Below, one piece after another: positions 1-6,068 of a DNA stretch of 8,184 nucleotides (positions are counted from its first letter, which is position 1; each line of letters begins with the position of its first letter). The stretch comes from an uncultured Spirochaetia bacterium. GTDB taxonomy: Bacteria > Spirochaetota > UBA4802 > JAGODF01. The stretch lies in the NCBI GenBank assembly GCA_937967705.1, contig CALCJG010000453.1, forward strand, positions 1-8,184, in the 5' to 3' direction. The translations under genes were made by a program, and so were the position numbers. The notes below the pieces were generated by a model. It searched no databases. It saw nothing but the letters and a program-made list of their open reading frames with translations, and was not told the DNA's origin.

Positions 1-1
1 C

Positions 2-832
2 TCCGGCCACAATCCCTTTTCCGGCAAGCCCTACGCCGTCAGCCTCCGCCCGGAGGATGTCCATATCCTGAGCTTCTGGACCAAAAACCCCGGGGCCCTG
101 CTGCCCTGTCTCAAGGAATTCCGGGAGAGGGGGTTCTCCCTGGTCTTTCTCATATCCCTCACCGGCTATCCCCGCTGGCTGGAACGGCATGTGCCGGAAC
201 CGGAACGCCTCAGGGAGGACATTCAGCGCCTCTCGGAGGAGATCGGCCAGGAAGCCCTCTGGTGGCGCTATGATCCCGTCATCCTGACAAAGTCCCTCGA
301 CCTCAGCTGGCACCGGGAGAATTTCCATAGGCTCTGTGAAACGGTCTGGAGCGGCCGTACCTCCAGGGCCATTCTTTCGCTGGCGCATATAGACGGCCCG
401 TATGCCGGGATACGCAAAAGCCTCACCGCCTGCTGCCGCGCCGACGGGGACGAGCTGCGCATGCCTTCCACGGGGCAGCCGGGCTACGAGGAGATGTACC
501 GAAATTTCGTGGACCTGACGGCGGATTTTACCGTGCAGGCAGGTCGGGCGGGCATCGGGGACTGCGGGGTCTGCTGCTCCCCCGGAATCCGGGAGGAGGA
601 CAGGGCCCGGGTCCGGCAGACACGCTGTCTGGACCTGGACCATCTGCGCAGAATCGTCCCGGATCTTCCGGATCTCCCCATCAGGGGAACCCGCAGGGGG
701 TCAGAGCCCTCCGGTTACGCCCCCTGCGGCTGTGTGGAGAGCCGGGATATCGGCATAAACGGAACCTGCGGCCACGGTTGTCTCTACTGTTACGCCAACC
801 GTTTCAAGGTGAGTCCTCCCGATACGGGATGA
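2..832 (+). CDS. DUF1848 family protein, 5'-truncated by the window edge
   Basis: The frame is open from base 2 to a TGA at 830-832, giving 276 visible residues. About 25-40 N-terminal residues probably lie left of the window, because the visible start (NPFSGKPYAVSLRPEDV, then SFWTKNPG) matches the region just after the usual N-terminus of DUF1848 proteins. Other family hallmarks are WRYDPVILT near visible residue 88, CGCVESRDIG at about 242-251 and CGHGCLYCYAN at about 256-266. The last contains C256, C260 and C263 in a CX3CX2C arrangement like a radical-SAM iron-sulfur site; another cysteine pair motif, DCGVCC, lies near residue 187. No reaction has been firmly assigned to this family as far as I know, so an iron-sulfur role is an inference. 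There is no signal peptide in the visible part, so it is probably cytoplasmic. An internal ATG at 191 lies within the conserved domain and is not the start. It converges with the phosphatase gene 16 bases downstream. Confidence 0.88.
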   Translation, partial: SGHNPFSGKPYAVSLRPEDVHILSFWTKNPGALLPCLKEFRERGFSLVFLISLTGYPRWLERHVPEPERLREDIQRLSEEIGQEALWWRYDPVILTKSLDLSWHRENFHRLCETVWSGRTSRAILSLAHIDGPYAGIRKSLTACCRADGDELRMPSTGQPGYEEMYRNFVDLTADFTVQAGRAGIGDCGVCCSPGIREEDRARVRQTRCLDLDHLRRIVPDLPDLPIRGTRRGSEPSGYAPCGCVESRDIGINGTCGHGCLYCYANRFKVSPPDTG

Positions 833-848
833 CAGGAAAACCGGCTGC

Positions 849-2537
849 CTATTTCAATCCCGCGGCCTTTATCACGCAGCGGCCCACATCGGTACTGTGG
901 AGGAGTCCCCGGAAGTTCTCAGAACCCGGACCATAGAGCACCGCCAGCACCGGCGAGGCCGAATGGGTCCCGGATCCCCAGGTCACGTTCTGCTGCCGTG
1001 CAAGGGTACGCCCGATGAGATTGGGACGCATGGACCCCGTATAAACGTAGAACTCCCTGAAATCGTCGATTCGGGGGATCGTGTATTCTTTCAGAAAGCG
1101 GTGGTCGGAGCGGTAGTATTCGTTCCGCGTCATCTCCAGGATGCGCGCCGCCTCCTTTCGGGTGATCTTGAATTCCATATTGTCATTGATGAGCTTCATC
1201 AGCGATCCGGGACCCCTGTCCTCCTCCGGGAGCCGATTGTATTCTCTCATTATTGCCCGATAGGATTTCTTCTGACGGTACAATTTGTCCAGGATATCGA
1301 ACTTCCCGAAGTTGAACCCGGGCCTGTATGAGCCGTTATCCGCCAGGCCGTTGCCTATTTTCTCCGGGGAGGGGACATCGAAGATTGAGTAGGAAAAGCC
1401 GAAGGAGGCCGTATCGTGGTCGGAAATCAGAACCAGGAGGGTGTCATTCCTGCCCCGGGTCCATTCGAGGAGATAGCTCAACACATCGTCGAAATTAAGC
1501 AGCTCATGAAGAAGGGTTCCCGCGTCGTTGTCATGAGCAGCATCGTCGATCAGCCCCGCCTCCACCATCAGGAAAAATCCTTCATCCCGCTCCGAGAGTT
1601 TTTTCAGGGCCGTCTGAGCCATCTCTTTGAGTGTCGGTAACCGCTGCTTCTCTCCTGAATGGCTTCGGGCGCCGCTGAGTGCGCCGGGCATATGATAGGG
1701 AGTAAAGAGACCCAGCATTTTAGCTCCGGAACACCGGAGCATTTCGTCACGGCTGAGGGCCAGGCAGTAACCCTTTTTTTCGGCCTCGGCCAGAAGGTTC
1801 CGGTCATCCCTGCGCCGGGATCTCAACCTGGTAAAGTCCTGCAGGCGTTGCCCCAGGGCGCCCATCAACACCTCGGTCCTTCTCCCTCCGTATCCCGAGG
1901 GGATCCAGTAGGACACCCCTCCTCCGAGCATGACGTCCGGCGCGACGGCAAGGAGGTTTTCCGCGATCAGATCCTCCCGGCTTCGATGGGTCACATGGGC
2001 GGCAAAGGCCGCCGGGGTCGCGTGGGTGATGCGGGTATCTGTCACGAGGCCGACCCTTTTTCCCGCCTTCCGGAACTTTTCCAGTATGGTCTCAACCGGT
2101 CTTCCCGCGACATCGAGACCCACCATCTCGTTGCGCGTCATCACTCCCGTGGCGTACTGGCTGGCCGATGCGGCGGAGTCCGTAACCAGCCGGTCGGCGG
2201 TATTCGTCAGCACCAGGGCGCTGTGACCCTCCCTCATCATGAGCTCCAGGGCCGCCAAACGGCCATGGTAGGGGGAAGAGGCGGCCTTCTTCGCAAAGAG
2301 GGCCAGCAGGGATATCTGCGAAGGCCCCATGCCGTCGGCCACGACGAGGATGACATTCCTAGGCCGGCGGGAACTGTAGCTCTGGAGAACATACAGCAGA
2401 AAGATCACTGTGATGATCAGCAATCCCAGATACCGTCCCGTGGGGGGAATGCGCTTCAGTTCCCTGCCGATTCTGGCAATGAGACGAACCTCCCCCAGGC
2501 GCCGGGCCATCTGCCGGAAATTTTCCGGTATCTTCAT
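849..2537 (-). CDS. Membrane-anchored alkaline phosphatase
   Basis: A 562-residue alkaline phosphatase superfamily enzyme (phosphomonoester hydrolysis with a phosphoserine intermediate). Metal and catalytic residues can be matched to E. coli PhoA: D68 in ADGMG, nucleophile S121 in TDSAASA, H172 and T174 in THATPAAF (H instead of the D found in PhoA), E326/D331/H335 in EAGLIDDAAHDND, D373-H374 in SDHDT, and H525 in GTHSAS. A hydrophobic segment at about residues 37-52, after a basic arm of about 35 residues, should anchor the protein with the catalytic domain outside the cytoplasm. The stretch between D373/H374 and H525 is about 150 residues, far longer than in PhoA, and could form a lid or crown. 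I chose the ATG at 2537 because AAGGAGG lies four bases upstream and it overlaps the Cdd1 stop as ATGA; an ATG at 2561 lacks such a site. It is last in a three-gene unit. Substrate is unknown. Confidence 0.9.
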   Translation of the reverse strand: MKIPENFRQMARRLGEVRLIARIGRELKRIPPTGRYLGLLIITVIFLLYVLQSYSSRRPRNVILVVADGMGPSQISLLALFAKKAASSPYHGRLAALELMMREGHSALVLTNTADRLVTDSAASASQYATGVMTRNEMVGLDVAGRPVETILEKFRKAGKRVGLVTDTRITHATPAAFAAHVTHRSREDLIAENLLAVAPDVMLGGGVSYWIPSGYGGRRTEVLMGALGQRLQDFTRLRSRRRDDRNLLAEAEKKGYCLALSRDEMLRCSGAKMLGLFTPYHMPGALSGARSHSGEKQRLPTLKEMAQTALKKLSERDEGFFLMVEAGLIDDAAHDNDAGTLLHELLNFDDVLSYLLEWTRGRNDTLLVLISDHDTASFGFSYSIFDVPSPEKIGNGLADNGSYRPGFNFGKFDILDKLYRQKKSYRAIMREYNRLPEEDRGPGSLMKLINDNMEFKITRKEAARILEMTRNEYYRSDHRFLKEYTIPRIDDFREFYVYTGSMRPNLIGRTLARQQNVTWGSGTHSASPVLAVLYGPGSENFRGLLHSTDVGRCVIKAAGLK

Positions 2538-2830
2538 ATATCCTCCTTCCAGTTCCACCACTTCAGCAGATCGGGATCATGCCTTCTGGCGGTAGCAAAG
2601 TAGACCGCACAGCGCAAGACGTAGAGCATGCAGCGGTCTATCCGCTGGCCACGGAGGAGACAGAGGTGATCGTAGAGCCGCTCGGGATTGTTCCCCCTCA
2701 GGTCTCCCACCGAGCGTATGCCCAGATCGTAGAGATCCCCGGCAATGCTTTGACCCACCCCGGGAATGGTCATTAGCTCCTTGAGCACATCCCTCTTTTT
2801 CTCCTCATCCCCGCCTGATTTATTTTTCAT
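2534..2830 (-). CDS. Cdd1-like helix-hairpin-helix protein (PF11731, 'pathogenicity locus')
   Basis: A 98-residue protein matching the Cdd1 family, named after the small gene next to the Clostridioides difficile toxin locus. A basic, hydrophilic N-terminus leads into a helix-hairpin-helix-type segment at about residues 18-46 (TIPGVGQSIAGDLYDLGIRS), then NPERLYDHLC, a conserved cysteine/tyrosine stretch DRCMLYVLRCAVYFA at about 65-79, and the typical C-terminal LLKWWNWK. HhH folds usually bind nucleic acid without sequence specificity; the function of Cdd1 itself is not established. The start ATG at 2830 has GGGGAGAG shortly upstream, between the hydrolase stop and this gene (15-base gap). The stop overlaps the phosphatase start by four bases (ATGA). 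Being sandwiched between two membrane-anchored hydrolases is odd for a putative DNA-binding protein. Despite the family name nothing here indicates pathogenicity. Confidence 0.88.
   Translation of the reverse strand: MKNKSGGDEEKKRDVLKELMTIPGVGQSIAGDLYDLGIRSVGDLRGNNPERLYDHLCLLRGQRIDRCMLYVLRCAVYFATARRHDPDLLKWWNWKEDI
2542..2548 (-). promoter_or_regulatory. Ribosome binding site of the alkaline phosphatase gene
   Basis: AAGGAGG, a near-perfect anti-16S match, lies four bases before the ATG at 2537. It sits inside the last codons of the Cdd1 gene, consistent with translational coupling, and it decides between the ATG at 2537 and the in-frame ATG at 2561. Confidence 0.75.
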
Positions 2831-2845
2831 TTGAATCTCTCCCCG

Positions 2846-3772
2846 TCAGCGGAAAAGCCGGCCTACCAGGCTGACAACCGTATCCGGCCGGGCGTACTGA
2901 ATGAGGTGTCCCGTGTCATTGAGCACCACCAGCCGCGATCCGCTGACGGACCTGTTGAGCCTGACCGCGTTGTCCAGCGCAACCAGCTGATCGTCCTTAC
3001 CGTGCACGATGATGAACCTTTTCGAGATCGTCTCGTAGCGCGGCACATTTTTCAGCAGATCCCCCTTGAGATTCAACCCCTCGCCCGCAAGAGTATAAGA
3101 GACACCGGGCTGAAGCCAGATGAAACACCTCTCCTCCAGGAAGCCTGCGGGGATCGCCTTTTCATTGGGGTGGATGGCCGTGGCCAGTCCCTTCCTCACC
3201 ATTTCCCGTCCCGTCAGGGAACGGGTCACCACGGAAATCCCCCGCCCCAAAAGGGGAACCCGGAGGAGATAATATAGTGCCGGCCTCCGGCGAACGGTAA
3301 AGGCGGGACTGCCCAGTGTTATATAGCCGATGATCTCCGGGGGATTCTGCAGGGCCAGGGTCATGGCCGTGCTCCCCCCGTAGGAGTGCCCCACCACCGC
3401 CACGTCCCTGAGTTTCAGTTTTTTACAGAGGAGCAGGGCTATCCGGGCATTGTATTCCAGGTTGTATTCATGTCCGCGGGCCCCGCTGAAACCGTGTCCC
3501 GGCCTGTCATAGGCCGTTACGCGGTACTTCTTCGCCAGCTTGTCCATCACCGGCCGCCAGTCCTCCAGGGAGCCGGGAAGCCCGTGGATCAAGAGCACGT
3601 CGCGCCCCTTTCCCTTCTGCAGGTAGCGGACCCTGTTTCCCTCGATCTCGATGTACCTGCCCTCATAACCCTCGGGTATCTGAAGACTCTCCGTACTGAA
3701 GGCCCCGATGATCATCAGGAGGAGCAGAAGCCCCCCCATAAGGCTCAGCGCAATCACCCCGGCTCTTTTCAT
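2846..3772 (-). CDS. Membrane-anchored alpha/beta hydrolase
   Basis: A 308-residue alpha/beta-hydrolase-fold protein. Residues 4-24 form an uncleaved-looking hydrophobic anchor (VIALSLMGGLLLLLMII), which should place the enzyme on the outer face of the inner membrane. The fold follows: oxyanion motif HGLPGS at 63-68, YDRPGHGFS at 88-96, nucleophile elbow GHSYGG with S130, acid D261 in HGKDDQLV, and base H289 in DTGHL. These make a complete Ser-Asp-His triad, so it is probably an active esterase, lipase or related hydrolase; the substrate cannot be read from the sequence. The ATG at 3772 has GAGGTG six bases upstream and starts directly at the basic end of the anchor; the in-frame ATG at 3790 has no ribosome binding site. 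It is first in a unit with the Cdd1-like and alkaline phosphatase genes, after an upstream gap of 113 bases. Confidence 0.9.
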   Translation of the reverse strand: MKRAGVIALSLMGGLLLLLMIIGAFSTESLQIPEGYEGRYIEIEGNRVRYLQKGKGRDVLLIHGLPGSLEDWRPVMDKLAKKYRVTAYDRPGHGFSGARGHEYNLEYNARIALLLCKKLKLRDVAVVGHSYGGSTAMTLALQNPPEIIGYITLGSPAFTVRRRPALYYLLRVPLLGRGISVVTRSLTGREMVRKGLATAIHPNEKAIPAGFLEERCFIWLQPGVSYTLAGEGLNLKGDLLKNVPRYETISKRFIIVHGKDDQLVALDNAVRLNRSVSGSRLVVLNDTGHLIQYARPDTVVSLVGRLFR

Positions 3773-3885
3773 ACCGCACACCTCATCCATTTATATGTAA
3801 GGGCAACCCTCTGCCGTTCCAGGATACCGGCCGAGATCCCCGGCAAGCGGATCATCATCCCGGCATCGAGAAACAAATGCAAGCA
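3773..3885. other. Intergenic gap between the two minus-strand units
   Basis: This 113-base gap is the only sizeable break between the four-gene and three-gene units, so a promoter for the hydrolase-Cdd1-phosphatase genes would be expected here. On the minus strand there is an AT-rich patch (TATAAA, plus positions 3790-3795), but the sequence 17 bases upstream of it (AACGGC) is a poor -35. An imperfect inverted repeat with 8-bp arms at 3830-3837 and 3857-3864 includes one G-T pair and has no T tract, so it is not a convincing terminator. The two units may be partly read through. Confidence 0.4.
3779..3784 (-). promoter_or_regulatory. Ribosome binding site of the anchored alpha/beta hydrolase
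   Basis: GAGGTG lies six bases before the ATG at 3772. It supports that start over the ATG at 3790, which would place this site inside the coding region and has only AT-rich sequence in front of it. Confidence 0.6.
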
Positions 3886-4566
3886 CTAATCTTCAGGGGA
3901 CTGCAGGTCGCAATAGAGGAAACGGCCGTCCCTGAGCACCGTTTTACCCCTGACGAAGGGAACCGGGTTTCGGAAGAGGGGGCCGTCGTAAACGAAGCTG
4001 TGATATTCTCCCTTCTCGCCGAAGGGGTCGGCCCCGGGTGGGAGGCTGTTGAGGAAGTTTTCGTCAATATCCCGGCCGCAGAAAACCCCGTCCAAGTTTT
4101 CGGTGTCCACGCAGGTCACCACCGCCCGGTACTTCCCCTGCAGGAAGAGGCGGGCCAGTTCGCCTGCGCTCTTCCCCCAGAGAGGGAAGAGGGTGTCGAT
4201 GCCCAGGGGCCGGAGATTGTCCTCCCGGTAACGCCGGACATCCTCCAGGTGTATATCCCCGAAGGCCACCGCCGTAACTCCCTGCTCCAGCACCTCGCGC
4301 ATGGCCCCGGCCATAACCGCCCGGTACGTCATATCGTCGCAGCGGGCCGGCAGGATCACAACCTTCAGGGGAAGACCCAGCGCGGCAGCCTGGGCCTCCA
4401 GCAGGGATCGCCTCACCCCGTGCATCGCGATCCGGTCGTAATCCCCCGTTACCGTGGTAAGCAGGGAAACGATCTCCCGGTCATCCTGCTCCAGGAGAAG
4501 CCGGAGTGCAAGGGCGCTGTCCTTGCCCCCACTCCAGCTCATAACTGTTTTTTCCCTGCCGGACAT
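3886..4566 (-). CDS. Dph6-like PP-loop ATP-binding protein (diphthine-ammonia ligase domain, PF01902)
   Basis: A 226-residue adenine-nucleotide alpha-hydrolase. The PP-loop SGGKDS, which binds ATP and releases pyrophosphate in this superfamily, is at 12-17. Further family marks are FGDIHLEDVRRYRED at about 102-116, PLWGKS at 128-133 and a DPFGEKGEYHSFVYDGPLF block at about 180-198. In archaea and eukaryotes this domain amidates diphthine on elongation factor 2. Bacteria do not make diphthamide, so the bacterial substrate is unknown and the eukaryotic name should not be transferred. It is cytoplasmic. Start choice is uncertain. The ATG at 4566 gives the usual short lead before the PP-loop, but its GGGGGG is very close. 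An ATG at 4617 overlaps the ferritin-like gene's stop and adds 17 residues unlike the family. An ATG at 4542 starts MSWSGGKDS directly. It is last of the four-gene unit. Confidence 0.85.
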   Translation of the reverse strand: MSGREKTVMSWSGGKDSALALRLLLEQDDREIVSLLTTVTGDYDRIAMHGVRRSLLEAQAAALGLPLKVVILPARCDDMTYRAVMAGAMREVLEQGVTAVAFGDIHLEDVRRYREDNLRPLGIDTLFPLWGKSAGELARLFLQGKYRAVVTCVDTENLDGVFCGRDIDENFLNSLPPGADPFGEKGEYHSFVYDGPLFRNPVPFVRGKTVLRDGRFLYCDLQSPED

Positions 4567-4582
4567 CACCCCCCGGCTTTGA

Positions 4583-4600
4583 CGCCGGCATTTCCCGGCG
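4583..4600 (-). other. GC-rich hairpin between the ferritin-like and PP-loop genes
   Basis: Perfect 6-bp arms (CGCCGG and CCGGCG) enclose a six-base loop (GAAATG on the minus strand). The hairpin lies after the ferritin-like stop at 4610 and 16 bases before the preferred PP-loop start at 4566. There is no T tract, so it is unlikely to end transcription. It could affect translation or mRNA stability, or be incidental in GC-rich DNA. Confidence 0.3.
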
Positions 4601-4609
4601 GGATGCGTT

Positions 4610-5062
4610 TCAATCATGATACTTTTTCAATTCTGCAAGGACCATATCCCGGTGGGTCATTTCCTCCCGCGAAAGAGCCATCATCTCCTCGGATATGGCC
4701 TGATAGTATTCCGACAGCTTCTTGTAGTGCAGGGCCAGGGCCTCGTACATCCGGCCCACCTGTTCCTCCGTCCTGGCGATCTTCTGTATGGCCTCGGGCA
4801 GGCTGGTAGCGTTCCTCACCTCTTCCAGGAGGGATTTCTTGATCTGGTCATTGAGCTTCAGAAAGAAATCCCGGTTCATTTCGGGCCGCACATAACGAGT
4901 GGTCAGGGATTCCGCCTCATGGGCATGCCCCTGGGAATGGCGGATCATGAAATTGAAGAGCTCTTCGGAATCCCGGAATCGGGAAACGGTCTTCAGAAAA
5001 CCGTAAAACCGAGCGAGATCCTCCTCCATGCGGGCGATAAAGTCGAATATATTGATTTCCAT
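4610..5062 (-). CDS. Ferritin-like (rubrerythrin-type) four-helix protein
   Basis: A 150-residue, almost wholly helical protein with the spacing of a rubrerythrin/ferritin-like four-helix bundle. Candidate metal ligands are E14 in helix 1 (MEEDLARFY), H46/H48/E49 in helix 2 (SQGHAHEAE), E99/E100 in helix 3 (TEEQVGRMYEAL) and E134-H137 in helix 4 (EEMTHRDM, a clear ExxH). Known relatives bind a di-iron centre and act in peroxide detoxification or iron handling. Here helix 2 lacks a clean ExxH, with serine at the expected glutamate, so the centre may be altered or lost. There is no C-terminal rubredoxin domain (no CxxC) and no signal peptide, so it is probably cytoplasmic. The ATG at 5062 is preceded by GGGGAGGGAG within the 13-base gap after the hydrolase stop. 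It sits third in the four-gene unit, before the PP-loop gene. No closer family is recognised. Confidence 0.7.
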   Translation of the reverse strand: MEINIFDFIARMEEDLARFYGFLKTVSRFRDSEELFNFMIRHSQGHAHEAESLTTRYVRPEMNRDFFLKLNDQIKKSLLEEVRNATSLPEAIQKIARTEEQVGRMYEALALHYKKLSEYYQAISEEMMALSREEMTHRDMVLAELKKYHD

Positions 5063-5075
5063 GCTCCCTCCCCGA

Positions 5076-6068
5076 TCAGCCCAGAAAACCGGCGGCCTTG
5101 TCGAACCACCTGCCCAGCCATGTCCCCTTTTCCCGGGCTAGGAATTCCTCGATCACCCGAGCCACCTCCGGCGCCCGGAGATAACCGTAAGACTTGTGAG
5201 GGTCCCTGAGCTTACCGTATTTATAGTTGTTGTAGACGATCACGTCCTGAGGCCCGAGCCCCTTGGAGTTCGGCCGGTAATCATCCGCCAGGTTGTAATT
5301 GGCCGCCACCGGGTCACCCAGGTCAGAGAAATTGTACCAGGCCCGGGCGATGTTCTCCGGCGCCGGGAGCTGCTTCTCTTTCCGGTAATCCCGACCCTGT
5401 TCCTCGTAGATCCGTTTCATGATGACCGGAAGCCCCAGGGGCGATCCCATGGTTATGAAGGTATCCACCGTCACATCGGGAACCATCCGGGTCAGCACGT
5501 CGTAGGCGATGATAGTCCCCATTGAATGGGAAAAGAGGAGTATCGACTTGTTGCGGTGCTTGTGCAGCAGATCCGCCAGCCGCCCGCGGAGGGCCTCTCT
5601 GGTGGGTAGATTGGCATAGGCCGTAACGGGACAGTTTTTGTTGTAATAGGCATCCAGGTCTTTGAAGAGGTTGCGTATTATGAGGTTTGTGAAGTACTCG
5701 TAATTGATGAAGCTCTTCTCCTCGAAAAAGATCCGGTCCAGCTTCTTCTCCAGCTTGTCCAGAAATTTCTTTCGCAACTCGCTGGGTTTGAAGTCTTCAT
5801 ACCCCCCCCTTCCGGGTATATAGGGATCGTCAATATACAGCTCGTGTTTTTCGTAGCTGATGTCCGGATCCTGGGGTTTCTCATGGAGGAAGTCAGCCCA
5901 GTAAACCAGTTCGAAGCGGAAGTCCCTCTCCGGCGCGCCTATGTTGTCCAGCCCTTCCCGGATGGAGGCCTCCCACCAAGTCTTCAGAAGCTTTTTCGGG
6001 GGCTTGTTGGCCAGCCCGTGTATTCCAATGATGATCCGGCGGCGCAGCAATTTATCGAGACTCGGCAT
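5076..6068 (-). CDS. Alpha/beta hydrolase, PGAP1/DUF676-like lipase fold
   Basis: A 330-residue serine hydrolase with no signal peptide, hence probably cytoplasmic. The first strand and oxyanion loop are at 12-20 (IIIGIHGLA, followed by NKPP). The nucleophile elbow is SHSMGT with S182, using serine instead of the usual first glycine. The acid is probably D249 or D252 in FSDLGDPVA, and the base is probably H291 in RDPHKSYGYL. A TMGSPLG strand is at 207-212. Residues of about 60-140 form a long charged insertion rich in K, E, D and aromatics, likely a lid or interaction arm. The overall pattern resembles bacterial proteins annotated as lipase-like or PGAP1-like; the substrate is unknown. GGGGGA lies a few bases before the ATG at 6068, inside the last codons of the upstream gene, with which it overlaps by 17 bases, so the two are probably translationally coupled. 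A run of eight G on the coding strand falls at 5802-5809. Confidence 0.82.
   Translation of the reverse strand: MPSLDKLLRRRIIIGIHGLANKPPKKLLKTWWEASIREGLDNIGAPERDFRFELVYWADFLHEKPQDPDISYEKHELYIDDPYIPGRGGYEDFKPSELRKKFLDKLEKKLDRIFFEEKSFINYEYFTNLIIRNLFKDLDAYYNKNCPVTAYANLPTREALRGRLADLLHKHRNKSILLFSHSMGTIIAYDVLTRMVPDVTVDTFITMGSPLGLPVIMKRIYEEQGRDYRKEKQLPAPENIARAWYNFSDLGDPVAANYNLADDYRPNSKGLGPQDVIVYNNYKYGKLRDPHKSYGYLRAPEVARVIEEFLAREKGTWLGRWFDKAAGFLG

Noticed and set aside
833..848. A shared bidirectional terminator between the convergent DUF1848 and phosphatase genes
   Set aside because: The 16-base gap holds no inverted repeat or T tract.
1659..2603. A 314-codon plus-strand open frame opposite the alkaline phosphatase gene
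   Set aside because: It is antisense to a gene with all catalytic motifs intact, resembles no known family, and long antisense frames are common in GC-rich DNA.
2534..2830. Toxin or pathogenicity island marker, because of the Cdd1 'pathogenicity locus' family name
   Set aside because: The family is widespread in harmless bacteria, and no toxin, mobility gene or composition change is visible nearby.
3790..3818. TATAAA as the -10 of a promoter for the three-gene unit
   Set aside because: The matching -35 position is AACGGC and there is no TGn extension, so the call is too weak to list as a promoter.
3830..3864. Inverted repeat with 8-bp arms and a 19-base loop, as a terminator of the four-gene unit
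   Set aside because: The arms include a G-T pair, the loop is long and no T run follows on the minus strand.
3877..4809. A 310-codon plus-strand open frame opposite the PP-loop and ferritin-like genes
   Set aside because: It spans two convincing minus-strand genes, is proline/glycine-rich in an antisense-translation manner and has no recognisable domain.
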